From positions 186,001 through 250,000 of the forward strand of contig NZ_PXUP01000001.1 of the NCBI RefSeq assembly GCF_003324185.1: a stretch of 64,000 nt of DNA, given 5' to 3'. This DNA is from Faecalibacterium prausnitzii (lineage in GTDB: Bacteria; Bacillota; Clostridia; Oscillospirales; Ruminococcaceae). Position 1 is the stretch's first letter, and each line of letters starts with the position of its first letter. This document shows, piece by piece, positions 1 through 8,450 of the stretch. The position numbers were made by a program, and so were the translations under genes. Under the pieces are notes generated by a model. The model was not told where the DNA came from. It did no database searches and worked only from the letters and a program-made list of their open reading frames with translations.

Positions 1-1443
1 GCGGTCCTTGCCCGCCGTGCAGTGGAACAGGATGGGCGTCTCGCCGGCTTCCAGCGCCCGGAACAGCTCTTTGAACGCCTTGTTGCCGGTGAGCATCTGC
101 CGGTACATCAGCTGGGTGAGGCTCATCCCGGCGGGGGCGCTCTGCACCAGCCGCTGGATGTCGTTGGGAGAAAAATCGATCTCCTGCCCGGTGGCGTCCC
201 GCAGGCCGCAGATCTGCACCAGTCGCGCGCCGTCCGGCACATAGTCCGGCAGCTTTGCGGCTTCCGCGCCGCTGCGCAGGTCAAGGATGAGCCGCAGCCC
301 CAGCCCGTCCAGCCGGGCGCGGTCGGCTTCGGTGGTCAGCCGCCCGGTGGGAAAACCCCGGTAGATCTGTCCCCACTTTACGGTTTTGCCTTCGTCGGCA
401 TGGTAGCCGCCCAGCTCCCGGAAGTTGTTGCCGCCCGCAAAGGGCAGCTGGGTGCCCGGGACGGGATGCTCCGGGGCAGCCTTGGCGGCGGCGCTGGAAA
501 GCACCGGCGCGGTGTAGAAGGGCTTTGCGGGCCGTCCCCGGCGGGGCGGCAGGCTGGCGGTGCTGCCCAGAACCTCTAACAGGTAGCTGCGCAGCAGGTC
601 GATATAGGCAGAGCTGGTATCCCGCCGCTGCACCAGCGAGACGCACAGCGGGGGCATATCCTCCAGCAGCACGTCCCGCACCCGGTCCAGCTCCCGGCGG
701 GCGCCGGGCTCGTAGCGGGTCAGGCAGGTGCACAGCTGCTCCTGCACCAGATAGTAGGCCTGATAAAAGCTGGGGCCGATCTCGGCGTTGGGTGCAAAGC
801 CCGCCCGGGCGCAGGCCGCCCACAGCGGGCTGAACAGATCCTGCCGCAGGCTGGGCAGCAGCACCCGCTGCCCGCGCAGCTCCGCCAGCGGGATGCGCTC
901 TTTTTCCCAGAAGGGGTGTCCCCGGGGCACCAGCAGGCAGGCGGGGTCTGCCCGCAGGGTGGTGCGCGCCAGCACCGGCGCGGCACAACCAAGGTCGATG
1001 ACCAGACCCGCGTCCAGCTCGCCCTGCTCTACCCCATCGGCCACGGCGTCGTTGTCCAGCAGACGGAACCGCATCTCCACATGGGGGTACTGCTGCCGGA
1101 ACTTGTCCAGCTGGGTCTCCAGCCCGGGCAGATAGTCCGGTACCAGCGCCACGCTGATGCCGATGCGTACCGGCTGGGCAGACTGGATCTCCGCCCGCAG
1201 CGCGGCCTGCATCTGCTGGAACTGCTCCACTACCGGGGCGGCATGGCGCTGCAGGCTCATGCCCCGGTCGGTGAGCGCCAGCTTGTGGTGGGCACTGATA
1301 AACAGCGGCCCGCACATCTCGGCTTCCAGCGCAGAGATGCTTTGGCGCAGCGCCTGCCGCGACAGGAACAGCCGCTGTGCGGCGCGGGTATAATTCATTT
1401 CTTCGCACAGGGTCAAAAAGTAGTGCAGCTGGCGGATATCCAT
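1..1443 (-). CDS. LysR-type regulator fused to a tyrosine-phosphatase domain (3' end outside window)
   Basis: A single open frame of 481 codons runs from ATG at 1443 off the left edge; I found no in-frame stop in it. Residues 1-60 are a LysR helix-turn-helix (starts MDIRQLHYFLTLCEE, then RAAQRLFLSRQALRQSI). Residues about 90-295 are the LysR effector-binding fold (VRIGISVALVPDYLPGLE). After a proline/alanine linker, residues about 345-481 match the Y_phosphatase3 family: NFRELGGY, then LILDLRSGAEA, ending in HCTAGKDR with the CX5R nucleophile Cys475 and Arg481. LysR proteins are normally about 300 residues, so this one carries an extra enzyme domain. The family predicts phosphotyrosine or phosphoinositide hydrolysis; coupling it to transcription control is inference. 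The rest of the domain lies beyond the window. Confidence 0.85.
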   Translation of the reverse strand, partial: MDIRQLHYFLTLCEEMNYTRAAQRLFLSRQALRQSISALEAEMCGPLFISAHHKLALTDRGMSLQRHAAPVVEQFQQMQAALRAEIQSAQPVRIGISVALVPDYLPGLETQLDKFRQQYPHVEMRFRLLDNDAVADGVEQGELDAGLVIDLGCAAPVLARTTLRADPACLLVPRGHPFWEKERIPLAELRGQRVLLPSLRQDLFSPLWAACARAGFAPNAEIGPSFYQAYYLVQEQLCTCLTRYEPGARRELDRVRDVLLEDMPPLCVSLVQRRDTSSAYIDLLRSYLLEVLGSTASLPPRRGRPAKPFYTAPVLSSAAAKAAPEHPVPGTQLPFAGGNNFRELGGYHADEGKTVKWGQIYRGFPTGRLTTEADRARLDGLGLRLILDLRSGAEAAKLPDYVPDGARLVQICGLRDATGQEIDFSPNDIQRLVQSAPAGMSLTQLMYRQMLTGNKAFKELFRALEAGETPILFHCTAGKDR

Positions 1444-1543
1444 GGTCTCCTCCCGGGAAAGTTTGTTCTTGAAAAAAGAATACCGCTTTTTCGGCGGAAT
1501 GTAAAGAGAAGGGCAGCGTATTTTTGTTATTGCCTTTAGCGGG

Positions 1544-1736
1544 CTCGCCCTCTCAGGCAAAGCCTGTCGGCTTTGCCAGATTCCCCCTTTTGTCGCTGCG
1601 CGACATCTTCCCCCGGCGCGGGGGAAGTCTTTCCTCAAAGGGAGAGCCTTTGGCAGTCCACGCAAACTTCATCTCCTTGCCAAGGCCTCTCCCTTTGGGA
1701 GAGGTGGATTTGCGAAGCAAAGACGGAGAGGGCGAG
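1544..1736. repeat. MITE-like fold-back repeat
   Basis: This 193-bp intergenic sequence is bounded by a perfect 11-bp inverted repeat (CTCGCCCTCTC at 1544-1554 and its complement at 1726-1736). It contains further nested hairpins: GGCAAAGCC/GGCTTTGCC at 1556-1577, and an inner pair built on CAAAGGGAGAG. No transposase is present, which fits a non-autonomous element or a REP-like repeat. The rest of the 1444-1759 gap shows no gene. Confidence 0.6.
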
Positions 1737-1759
1737 GATGCTATCCGTTGTGCTCCTTC

Positions 1760-1802
1760 AAAAAAAGGAACACCGGAACGCCCGCAGGTGTTCCGGTGCT
1801 CC
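1760..1802 (-). terminator. Intrinsic terminator of nagB
   Basis: On the minus strand a long GC-rich stem (GGAGCACCGGAAC paired with GTTCCGGTG) is followed by seven T residues, just downstream of the nagB stop codon. The loop-proximal sequence resembles that of the trxA terminator at 47327-47368. Confidence 0.8.
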
Positions 1803-1821
1803 AAAGTTTAAATAGGGAAGA

Positions 1822-2550
1822 TCAGATCAGGCTCAGAGCTTCTTCATCGCCCACCAGAATGAAGTCCGGGTGCAGCTGCAGAATGCTTGCGGGCACCTCG
1901 GGGGTGACGGGGCCGAAGAAAGCCTTCTTGACGATCTCGGCTTTGCCAGCGCCGTTGACCACCATCAGCACCTTGCGTGCCTGCATGATGGTGCGGATGC
2001 CCATGGTGTAAGCCTGCTTGGGCACCAGATCCACGTTGCCGTCAAAGAAGCGCTTGTTGGCTTCGATGGTCTCCTGGGCCAGATCCACGCAGTGGGTGCC
2101 CAGATCAAAGGCGTCGTGGGGCTCGTTGAAGCCGATGTGACCGTCATGACCGATGCCCAGCAGCTGCAGATCCACGCCGCCCACGCTGCGGATGACCTCA
2201 TCATAGCGCTTGCACTCGGCCTCGGCATCCAGATTGGTGCCGTCCGGCAGGTTGATATGGGCGGGGTCGATGTTCACATGGTCGAACAGGTTGCGGTGCA
2301 TAAAGCTCCAGTAGCTTTCCGGGTGCTCCTTGGGCAGGCCGCGGTACTCGTCCAGATTGACGGAGGTGACCTCAGAAAAATCCAGATCTCCCTCGTTGTA
2401 GCGCTCCACCAGCTTCTCATAGGTGCCCACGGGGGTGCCGCCGGTAGCCAGACCCAGCACGCAGTCGGGCTTCATGATGACCTGCGCAGAAATGATGTTT
2501 GCTGCCTTGCGGGACATATCAGCGTAGTCCTTTGTACGAATGATCTTCAC
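1822..2550 (-). CDS. nagB: Glucosamine-6-phosphate deaminase
   Basis: This 242-residue cytoplasmic enzyme converts glucosamine-6-phosphate to fructose-6-phosphate and ammonia, feeding amino sugars into glycolysis. The family signatures are present: the phosphate-binding GLATGGTPVG near the N-terminus, and LGIGHDGHIGFNEP holding the catalytic Asp/His/Glu residues. Its length is normal. The start is GTG at 2550, preceded by AGAGGT. It has its own terminator and appears to be monocistronic; no nagA is in the window. Confidence 0.95.
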   Translation of the reverse strand: MKIIRTKDYADMSRKAANIISAQVIMKPDCVLGLATGGTPVGTYEKLVERYNEGDLDFSEVTSVNLDEYRGLPKEHPESYWSFMHRNLFDHVNIDPAHINLPDGTNLDAEAECKRYDEVIRSVGGVDLQLLGIGHDGHIGFNEPHDAFDLGTHCVDLAQETIEANKRFFDGNVDLVPKQAYTMGIRTIMQARKVLMVVNGAGKAEIVKKAFFGPVTPEVPASILQLHPDFILVGDEEALSLI

Positions 2551-2751
2551 GATAAACGACCTCTCTTCTTCATTTACTCATTGTGGGCGGCGCACAGCGG
2601 CACACGCCCGCATCTAGTCCAAGTTTATCACATTTGCCGACGGAAAGCCACAAAACGGCACAATTTTTCCGATTTTCCGTTTCTTTTGGAAAAAGTGCCT
2701 TAAAAACCGGTTGAAGTATCGTTCTTTTGCACAAAGGGGGTGCGCAGGGAG

Positions 2752-3288
2752 TCAGTCTGCAAACCCGGCCTTTTGCAGAGCAGTGAGCAGCAGCGGGATG
2801 AACACCAGCTGCGCCACGATGCCCGGCACGGCGGTGAACAGTGCCCCGGACAAAAAGGCGCTGAAGGGGAAGCTGCCGCCGGTCAGCCCCGCCAGCACAA
2901 AGCGCACGATGCCCCATACGATGCGCCCGGACACCATGGCGGTCAGCAGCACGGCGTACAGCGCGGGCAGGCTGTGCTTTGCCCTGCGCCACAGCAGCCC
3001 GGACACCAGCCCGTAGGTGGCCAGCTCAAAGGCCATGGAGATGGCCACCGGGAACATGGGCGGCATCCCGAACAGCACCGAGCGCAGCAGCGGGGCGGCA
3101 AAGCCCACAGCCAGCCCCCACGGGCCGCCCAGCACAAAGCCGCACAGCAGCACCGGGAAGTGCATCGGGCAGAGCATATTGCCCACCTTGGGCACCTGAC
3201 CGGTGAGCAGGGGCAGCACAAAGGCCAGCGCTAAAAACAGGGCAGCCAGCACCAGCTGCCGCACGGTTTTGGTGTTTTTGGTTTTCAT
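2752..3288 (-). CDS. ECF transporter substrate-binding (S) component
   Basis: This 178-residue, very hydrophobic protein has about five or six membrane helices and the pattern MHFPVLLCGFVLG...FGMPPMFPVAISMAFELATYG, typical of ECF-type vitamin transporter S subunits. It would bind a micronutrient and work with a shared EcfAAT module located elsewhere. The substrate cannot be named from sequence. I chose ATG at 3288 because GGAGGG lies just upstream; a longer frame to 3339 has no ribosome site. It is transcribed from a consensus promoter at 3455-3483 with a leader of about 160 nt. Confidence 0.8.
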   Translation of the reverse strand: MKTKNTKTVRQLVLAALFLALAFVLPLLTGQVPKVGNMLCPMHFPVLLCGFVLGGPWGLAVGFAAPLLRSVLFGMPPMFPVAISMAFELATYGLVSGLLWRRAKHSLPALYAVLLTAMVSGRIVWGIVRFVLAGLTGGSFPFSAFLSGALFTAVPGIVAQLVFIPLLLTALQKAGFAD

Positions 3289-3454
3289 AAGGGTCCCTCC
3301 ATTTTCAGCCGCAAAATAAAAAGGAGCCTGCCCCGGCATTCCATGCCAAAGGCAGACCCCTTCGTGGCGTCTGTTTTAAAAAAATATGCTTGCTGGGATA
3401 AGCGGCAGGCTGCTGCCCGCCCGTGCCCGGCTTCCTGCCGGAACGATGGTCAAA

Positions 3455-3483
3455 AGTATAACAAACCATTTTGCCCCTGTCAA
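3455..3483 (-). promoter_or_regulatory. Sigma-A promoter of the ECF S gene
   Basis: Minus-strand TTGACA (3478-3483), 17-bp spacer, TATACT (3455-3460), about 165 nt upstream of the ECF S start. The leader between them contains a hairpin and a T-rich run (about 3317-3360) that may act as an attenuator. I recognise no known riboswitch in it. Confidence 0.8.
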
Positions 3484-3569
3484 GCGGGGCAGGATGTCTG
3501 CAAAATAGACAAAAATCGGCCTGTTCGCAAAAAAATTTCCCCGGGGCTGTACATTTTGCTGGAAGAAGC

Positions 3570-3598
3570 TTGACCTTTTTGCGCAGAATGGATAATAT
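3570..3598 (+). promoter_or_regulatory. Sigma-A promoter of the transketolase operon
   Basis: TTGACC at 3570-3575, 17-bp spacer, TAATAT at 3593-3598, about 100 nt upstream of the first transketolase gene. It is divergent from the ECF S promoter. Confidence 0.75.
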
Positions 3599-3698
3599 AA
3601 AATTGAAAAAAAGCGCGCTGCGGCAGTCTTGACGCCGGGGCGCTGACGAGAGGCTTTTTTGAGCGCATGAATTCTGAGGTTCATACGGGAGGACCATC

Positions 3699-4550
3699 AT
3701 GACAAATGCTGAAAAACTTACCCTGAAAAAGCACGCCTGCCACATCCGCATGGGCGTGATCGAAGGGACCCACAGTGCAGGCTGTGGTCATCCGGGCGGC
3801 AGTCTGAGCATCGCAGACGTGCTGTCTTATCTGTACTTTAAGGAACTGAACGTAGACCCTGCCCAGCCCAAGATGGCAAACCGCGACCGTCTGGTGCTGT
3901 CCAAGGGTCATGCCGCCCCGGCACTGTACGCAGCGCTGGCAGAGCGGGGCTTCTTCCCGGTGGAAGAGCTCAAGACCCTGCGCAAGATCGGCAGCCGCCT
4001 GCAGGGCCACCCCAACATGAACAGTGTGCCCGGTGTGGATATGTCCACCGGCAGTCTGGGTCAGGGCATCTCTGCCGCCTGCGGCATGGCGCTGGGCGCA
4101 AAGCACGCCGGCTCTGCCGTGAACGTTTACGCCATTCTGGGCGACGGCGAGGTAGAAGAAGGCGAATGCTGGGAGGCCTTTATGTTTGCCGCCCACTACG
4201 GCCTTTCTAACCTGTGCGTGATGCTGGACCGCAACCATCTGCAGATCGACGGCACCACCGAGACGGTCATGAACAGCGCCCCGCTGGAAGATAAGCTCCG
4301 CGCCTTCAACTTCAACGTGGTCACCATCAACGGCCACGACTTTGACCAGATCGAGAGCGCCGTGCAGGCTTTCCACGCCGAGACCGAAAAGCCCACCTGC
4401 ATCATTCTGGATACCGTCAAGGGCACCGGCGTTTCCTATATGACCAATTCCGTTGCATGGCACGGCAAGGGCCCCAACGATGAAGAGTATCAGGTGGCCA
4501 TGAACGAGCTGAACGCCGCCTATGCCGCGCTGGAACAGGAGGAGAACTGA
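3699..4550 (+). CDS. Transketolase N-terminal subunit
   Basis: This 283-residue protein is the thiamine-diphosphate-binding half of a split transketolase, which moves two-carbon units between sugar phosphates in the non-oxidative pentose phosphate pathway. It has the thiamine-diphosphate motif GDGEVEEGE followed at the usual distance by an Asn (LDRNHLQIDG), and the substrate-contact stretches HPGGSLS and SKGHAAPALYA. The start has GGGAGGA upstream. The C-terminal subunit follows after 1 bp, so the two are translated together and should form one enzyme. Confidence 0.95.
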   Translation: MTNAEKLTLKKHACHIRMGVIEGTHSAGCGHPGGSLSIADVLSYLYFKELNVDPAQPKMANRDRLVLSKGHAAPALYAALAERGFFPVEELKTLRKIGSRLQGHPNMNSVPGVDMSTGSLGQGISAACGMALGAKHAGSAVNVYAILGDGEVEEGECWEAFMFAAHYGLSNLCVMLDRNHLQIDGTTETVMNSAPLEDKLRAFNFNVVTINGHDFDQIESAVQAFHAETEKPTCIILDTVKGTGVSYMTNSVAWHGKGPNDEEYQVAMNELNAAYAALEQEEN

Positions 4551-4551
4551 G

Positions 4552-5499
4552 ATGGCAGACGTGAAAAAGATCGCGACCCGCGACAGCTACGGCAACACCC
4601 TGAAGGAGCTGGCCGCGGAAGGCCACGATGATCTGGTGGTGCTGGACGCCGATCTGGCCGCCGCTACCAAGACCGGGATGTTCCAGAAGGCATACCCGGA
4701 CCGTCACTTTGACTGCGGCATCGCCGAGGGCAACATGGTAGGCGTGGCAGCAGGTCTGGCCGCTATGGGCTATGTGCCCTTTGTTTCCAGCTTTGCCATG
4801 TTTGCAGCCGGTCGTGCCTTCGAGCAGGTGCGCAACTCTGTGGGCTATCCTCACCTGAACGTGAAGATCGGCGCTACCCACGGCGGCATCTCCGTGGGCG
4901 AGGACGGCGCTTCCCACCAGTGCTGCGAGGACTTTGCCCTGATGCGCAGCATCCCCGGCATGACCGTCATCTGCCCCGCCGATGATATCGAAGCACGCGC
5001 CGCTGTGCGCGCCGCCTACGCCATGGAAGGCCCCGTCTACCTGCGCTTCGGCCGTCTGGCTGTGCCGGTGTTCCACGATGAAGCCAACTACCACTTTGAG
5101 CTGGGCAAGGGCGAGCAGCTGACCGAGGGCAACGATATTGCCATCATCGCCACCGGCCTGATGGTCAACGAAGCCCGCATGGCTGCCGAGCAGCTGGCTG
5201 CCGAGGGCATCCACGCCCGGGTCATCAACATCCACACCATTAAGCCCCTGGACGAGGAGATCGTCATCAAGGCGGCAAAGGAGTGCGGCAAGGTCATCAT
5301 CGCCGAGGAGCACAACGTCATCGGCGGTCTGGGCGAAGCTGTCTGCGCCGTCCTCAGCGAGAAGCTGCCCACCCCCGTGCGCCGCGTGGGCGTGCAGGAC
5401 GTGTTCGGCTGCTCCGGCCCTGCATGGGATCTGCTGAAGAAGTTCGGTCTGGACGCTGCCACCATCTGCAAGACTGCCCACGAGATGCTGGGCAAGTAA
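4552..5499 (+). CDS. Transketolase C-terminal subunit
   Basis: This 315-residue protein carries the pyrimidine-binding and C-terminal domains of the split transketolase. Recognisable stretches are DCGIAEGNMVGVAAGLA and HGGISVGEDGASHQ, with the typical C-terminal tail EEHNVIGGLGEAV. Its start at 4552 sits next to the stop of the N-terminal subunit, with GGAGG inside the upstream gene. An upstream in-frame ATG at 4522 lies inside that gene and is less likely. A strong terminator follows at 5535-5570. Confidence 0.95.
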   Translation: MADVKKIATRDSYGNTLKELAAEGHDDLVVLDADLAAATKTGMFQKAYPDRHFDCGIAEGNMVGVAAGLAAMGYVPFVSSFAMFAAGRAFEQVRNSVGYPHLNVKIGATHGGISVGEDGASHQCCEDFALMRSIPGMTVICPADDIEARAAVRAAYAMEGPVYLRFGRLAVPVFHDEANYHFELGKGEQLTEGNDIAIIATGLMVNEARMAAEQLAAEGIHARVINIHTIKPLDEEIVIKAAKECGKVIIAEEHNVIGGLGEAVCAVLSEKLPTPVRRVGVQDVFGCSGPAWDLLKKFGLDAATICKTAHEMLGK

Positions 5500-5534
5500 G
5501 CGCTTTTTACAGCAGTACGAATTCGATTTTTAAA

Positions 5535-5570
5535 GCCGCCGCACAAAACACTGTGCGGCGGCTTCTTTTT
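5535..5570 (+). terminator. Intrinsic terminator of the transketolase operon
   Basis: Perfect 11-bp stem (GCCGCCGCACA with its complement) and a short A/C-rich loop, followed by TTCTTTTT. Confidence 0.9.
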
Positions 5571-5780
5571 GTCCCCATAACTGTCCTCCGCACAAGAACA
5601 ACTGCGAAATGAAAGCCTGCGCTTTGTCTGCATTTTATATCGAAAAGAAAAATGTGCGACTGGATTTATAAAACAAATAGAACTGTTCAAAAGCAAGAGA
5701 TAAAAAAGAAATAACACGATTGTTCAAGTATATTTGTTTAAAAGTGAAATATGCTCATGGACTGAAATTGTACAAAAATC
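5571..5780. other. AT-rich segment upstream of the opp genes
   Basis: About 210 bp, strikingly AT-rich next to GC-rich coding DNA on both sides. I see no gene. No signal-peptide coding frame enters the opp binding-protein gene: an in-frame TGA lies at 5763-5765. A promoter for the opp genes is presumably here, but no convincing box pair stands out. Confidence 0.5.
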
Positions 5781-7379
5781 ATGGGATTTTTTGGGCGTTA
5801 CGTTAGACAAACCGCAGAAATGAACGCACAGCGCGGCACCCTGAATATCATGCTGGAGACCGAGGTCCAGTCGCTGGACCCGCAGGTAGCCACCGACGGC
5901 ACCTCCTTTGAGGTCATCGCAGACTACACCGACGGTCTGATGCAGATGGATGCAGACGGCGCAGCAGTTCCCGCCATTGCAGAGACCTACGACATCAGTG
6001 AGGACGGCAAGACCTACACCTTCCACCTGCGGGATGCCAAGTGGTCCAACGGCGAAGCCGTTACCGCTGCCGACTTCGTGTTCGGCTGGCAGCGCGCCGT
6101 GGACCCCGCCACCGCTTCCGAGTATTCCTATATGCTGTCGGATATCGGTCAGGTGGTCAACGCTGCCGAGATCATTGCAGGCGAGAAGTCCGTCACCGAT
6201 CTGGGCGTGACTGCCGTGGACGACAAGACGCTGGAAGTCCAGCTGAACGTTCCCGTCAGCTATTTCCTGAGCCTGATGTACTTCCCCACCTTCTATCCGG
6301 TCAACGAGGCGTTCTACAACACCTGCAAGGACACCTTCAGCACCAGCCCCGACACGGTGCTGTCCAACGGTGCGTTCAAGCTGACCGACTACCAGCCTGC
6401 CGCAACCGCCTTTACGCTGGAAAAGAACCCCGATTACTACGATGCCGGCAAGATCGCTCTGGACGGTCTGGCCTATCAGGTCATCAAGGACAGCCAGCAG
6501 GCACTGATGAGCTACCAGACCGGTGCTCTGGACATGACTCTGCTGAACGGCGAGCAGGTGGATCAGGTCAAGGATGACCCCGAGTTTACCAGCGTGGGTG
6601 CCGGTTACCTGTGGTACATCAGCCCCAACATCGGCAGTGTGCCGGAGCTGGCCAACGAGAACCTACGCAAGGCCATCACCTTTGCACTGGATCGTGACGC
6701 CATTACCGGAGACGTGCTGAAGGACGGCTCTGCACCCTGCTACACCGTCGTTCCGCCGCAGTTTGCTACCGGCCCCGATGGCAGCGATTTCAGCGCCGAC
6801 CAGACCAAGTTTGCAGAGTTCTGCGCTTATGATGCCGACAAGGCCAAGGAGTACTACGAGCAGGCCAAGAGCGAGCTGGGCAAGGACTCCTTCACCTTCA
6901 ACATGGTGGTGGATGCCGACGATGCACCCCAGAAGGTGGCACAGGTCGTCAAGGAGCAGCTGGAGACCACGTTGGCAGGCTTTACCCTGAACCTGACCGT
7001 GGAACCCAAGAAGCAGCGCGTGCAGGATATGCAGGACGGCAACTTTGAGATCGGCCTGACCCGCTGGGGCCCCGACTACGCCGACCCCATGACCTATCTG
7101 GGCATGGGGGTGACCGGCAACTCCAACAACTACGGTCTGTGGAGCGATGCCGACTACGATGCCATCATTGACGAGTGCACCACCGGCGACCTGTGCACCG
7201 ACCCCGAGGGCCGCTGGGCTGCCCTGTACGAGGCAGAGCAGATCGTTCTGGAGCAGGCGGTCATCTTCCCCCTGTACGGTCAGTGCAATGCCGAGATGGT
7301 CTCCTCTGCCGTTACCGGTGTAGCGTTCCACCCCGTGGCACTGAACCGCGTGTACAAGAACGCCGCTAAGAGCGAGTAA
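5781..7379 (+). CDS. oppA: Oligopeptide ABC transporter substrate-binding protein, apparently without signal peptide
   Basis: The sequence is a family 5 extracellular solute-binding protein (DppA/OppA): SLDPQVATDG at the mature N-terminus, EDGKTYTFHLRDAKWSNGE, DFVFGWQRAVDP, and a tail of normal length. Such proteins are lipoproteins that capture peptides outside the cell. Here the frame opens only at 5781 (MGFFGRYVRQ) or 5820 (MNAQRG), a few residues before the mature domain. No hydrophobic segment or lipobox Cys is present, and no clear ribosome site. The 5' part may have been lost by rearrangement, or the sequence may contain an error upstream. It precedes the matching permease and ATPase genes. 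Confidence 0.8.
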   Translation: MGFFGRYVRQTAEMNAQRGTLNIMLETEVQSLDPQVATDGTSFEVIADYTDGLMQMDADGAAVPAIAETYDISEDGKTYTFHLRDAKWSNGEAVTAADFVFGWQRAVDPATASEYSYMLSDIGQVVNAAEIIAGEKSVTDLGVTAVDDKTLEVQLNVPVSYFLSLMYFPTFYPVNEAFYNTCKDTFSTSPDTVLSNGAFKLTDYQPAATAFTLEKNPDYYDAGKIALDGLAYQVIKDSQQALMSYQTGALDMTLLNGEQVDQVKDDPEFTSVGAGYLWYISPNIGSVPELANENLRKAITFALDRDAITGDVLKDGSAPCYTVVPPQFATGPDGSDFSADQTKFAEFCAYDADKAKEYYEQAKSELGKDSFTFNMVVDADDAPQKVAQVVKEQLETTLAGFTLNLTVEPKKQRVQDMQDGNFEIGLTRWGPDYADPMTYLGMGVTGNSNNYGLWSDADYDAIIDECTTGDLCTDPEGRWAALYEAEQIVLEQAVIFPLYGQCNAEMVSSAVTGVAFHPVALNRVYKNAAKSE

Positions 7380-7404
7380 AACTGAAAGCACACTGAACAA
7401 GGCC

Positions 7405-7441
7405 GCACAGTGGCCCGCAAAAAGCCACTGTGCGCCTTTTT
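7405..7441 (+). terminator. Partial terminator between oppA and oppB
   Basis: 10-bp stem GCACAGTGGC / GCCACTGTGC followed by GCCTTTTT. Such hairpins after binding-protein genes commonly let them be expressed more strongly than the downstream permease genes. Confidence 0.7.
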
Positions 7442-7514
7442 GGCATTGTGCCTGTCCGCGGCAGACAAACGACTGACCGCGAGATCCCGGAAGGAAAAAG
7501 GGGGTCCACCCGAC

Positions 7515-8450
7515 GTGAAAAAATATACGCTCAAGCGAATCCTGACCTCGCTGTTCACGCTGCTGGCAATTCTGCTGGTGCTGTTCATCCTGATGCAGCT
7601 GATGCCCGGTTCGCCCTTCAATGATGAAAAGCTGACGCCCGATATGCGGGCAGCCCTGTATGCAAAGTACGGCCTTGACCAGCCCATCTATATCCAGTTC
7701 TTCCGCTATGTGGGCAATATGCTCCGGGGCGATCTGGGTGTCAGCTACAATATCTCCAAAAATACGCCCATCTCCCAGCTCATCCAGTCCCGTCTGCCCA
7801 TCTCCATTCAGGTGGGCGGCATGGCGGTCACGCTGGGTGCCATCGCAGGTCTGGTGCTGGGCATTCTTGCCGCTTTGAAGCGGGATACCGTGGTGGACTC
7901 CATCGCCACCATCATCTCGGTCATCGGCGTATCGGTGCCATCCTATGTGTTCGCGCTGGCGCTGAGCTACACCTTCGGCTTTAAGTTCCGCTGGTTCCCC
8001 ATGCTGTTTTCCGCCAAGGACATTTTTGGCTCCAGCGTGCTGCCCAGTATCTCGCTTTCCATGTTCACCATGGCGTCCATTGCCCGCTTTACCCGCAGTG
8101 AGATGATCGAGGTACTGGATTCGGATTATATGCTGCTGGCCGAGAGTAAGGGCATTTCCGGCCCGGCGCTGATCTTCCGCCACGCGCTGCGCAACGCCCT
8201 GATCCCCATCATCACGGTGCTGGCACCGCTGATCGTGGATTTGATGACCGGCTCGCTGGTGGTGGAAAAGATCTTTGCCATCCCCGGCGTGGGCAGCCTG
8301 CTGGTGACAGCCATCCAGTCCAACGATTACAACGTGGTCATTGGTCTGAGCTTTATTTACAGTGCCATGTACATTGGCATCATGCTGGTCGTTGACCTGC
8401 TGTACGGCATCATCGACCCGCGCATTCGTTTGGCAAAGGGGGACGACTAA
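7515..8450 (+). CDS. oppB: Oligopeptide ABC transporter permease OppB
   Basis: This 311-residue inner-membrane protein has about six helices and the binding-protein-dependent transport motif (AESKGISGPALIFRHALRNA). The N-terminus KRILTSLFTLLAILLVLFILMQLMPGSP is typical of OppB/DppB. I chose GTG at 7515, which has GGGGG upstream and gives the family-standard start; an upstream ATG at 7410 overlaps the terminator hairpin. The stop is immediately followed by the oppC start. Confidence 0.9.
   Translation: MKKYTLKRILTSLFTLLAILLVLFILMQLMPGSPFNDEKLTPDMRAALYAKYGLDQPIYIQFFRYVGNMLRGDLGVSYNISKNTPISQLIQSRLPISIQVGGMAVTLGAIAGLVLGILAALKRDTVVDSIATIISVIGVSVPSYVFALALSYTFGFKFRWFPMLFSAKDIFGSSVLPSISLSMFTMASIARFTRSEMIEVLDSDYMLLAESKGISGPALIFRHALRNALIPIITVLAPLIVDLMTGSLVVEKIFAIPGVGSLLVTAIQSNDYNVVIGLSFIYSAMYIGIMLVVDLLYGIIDPRIRLAKGDD

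Noticed and set aside
281-1408. A 375-codon Ala/Pro/Arg-rich minus-strand frame
   Set aside because: It is a neighbouring frame of the LysR-phosphatase gene, which has clear domains in the correct frame.
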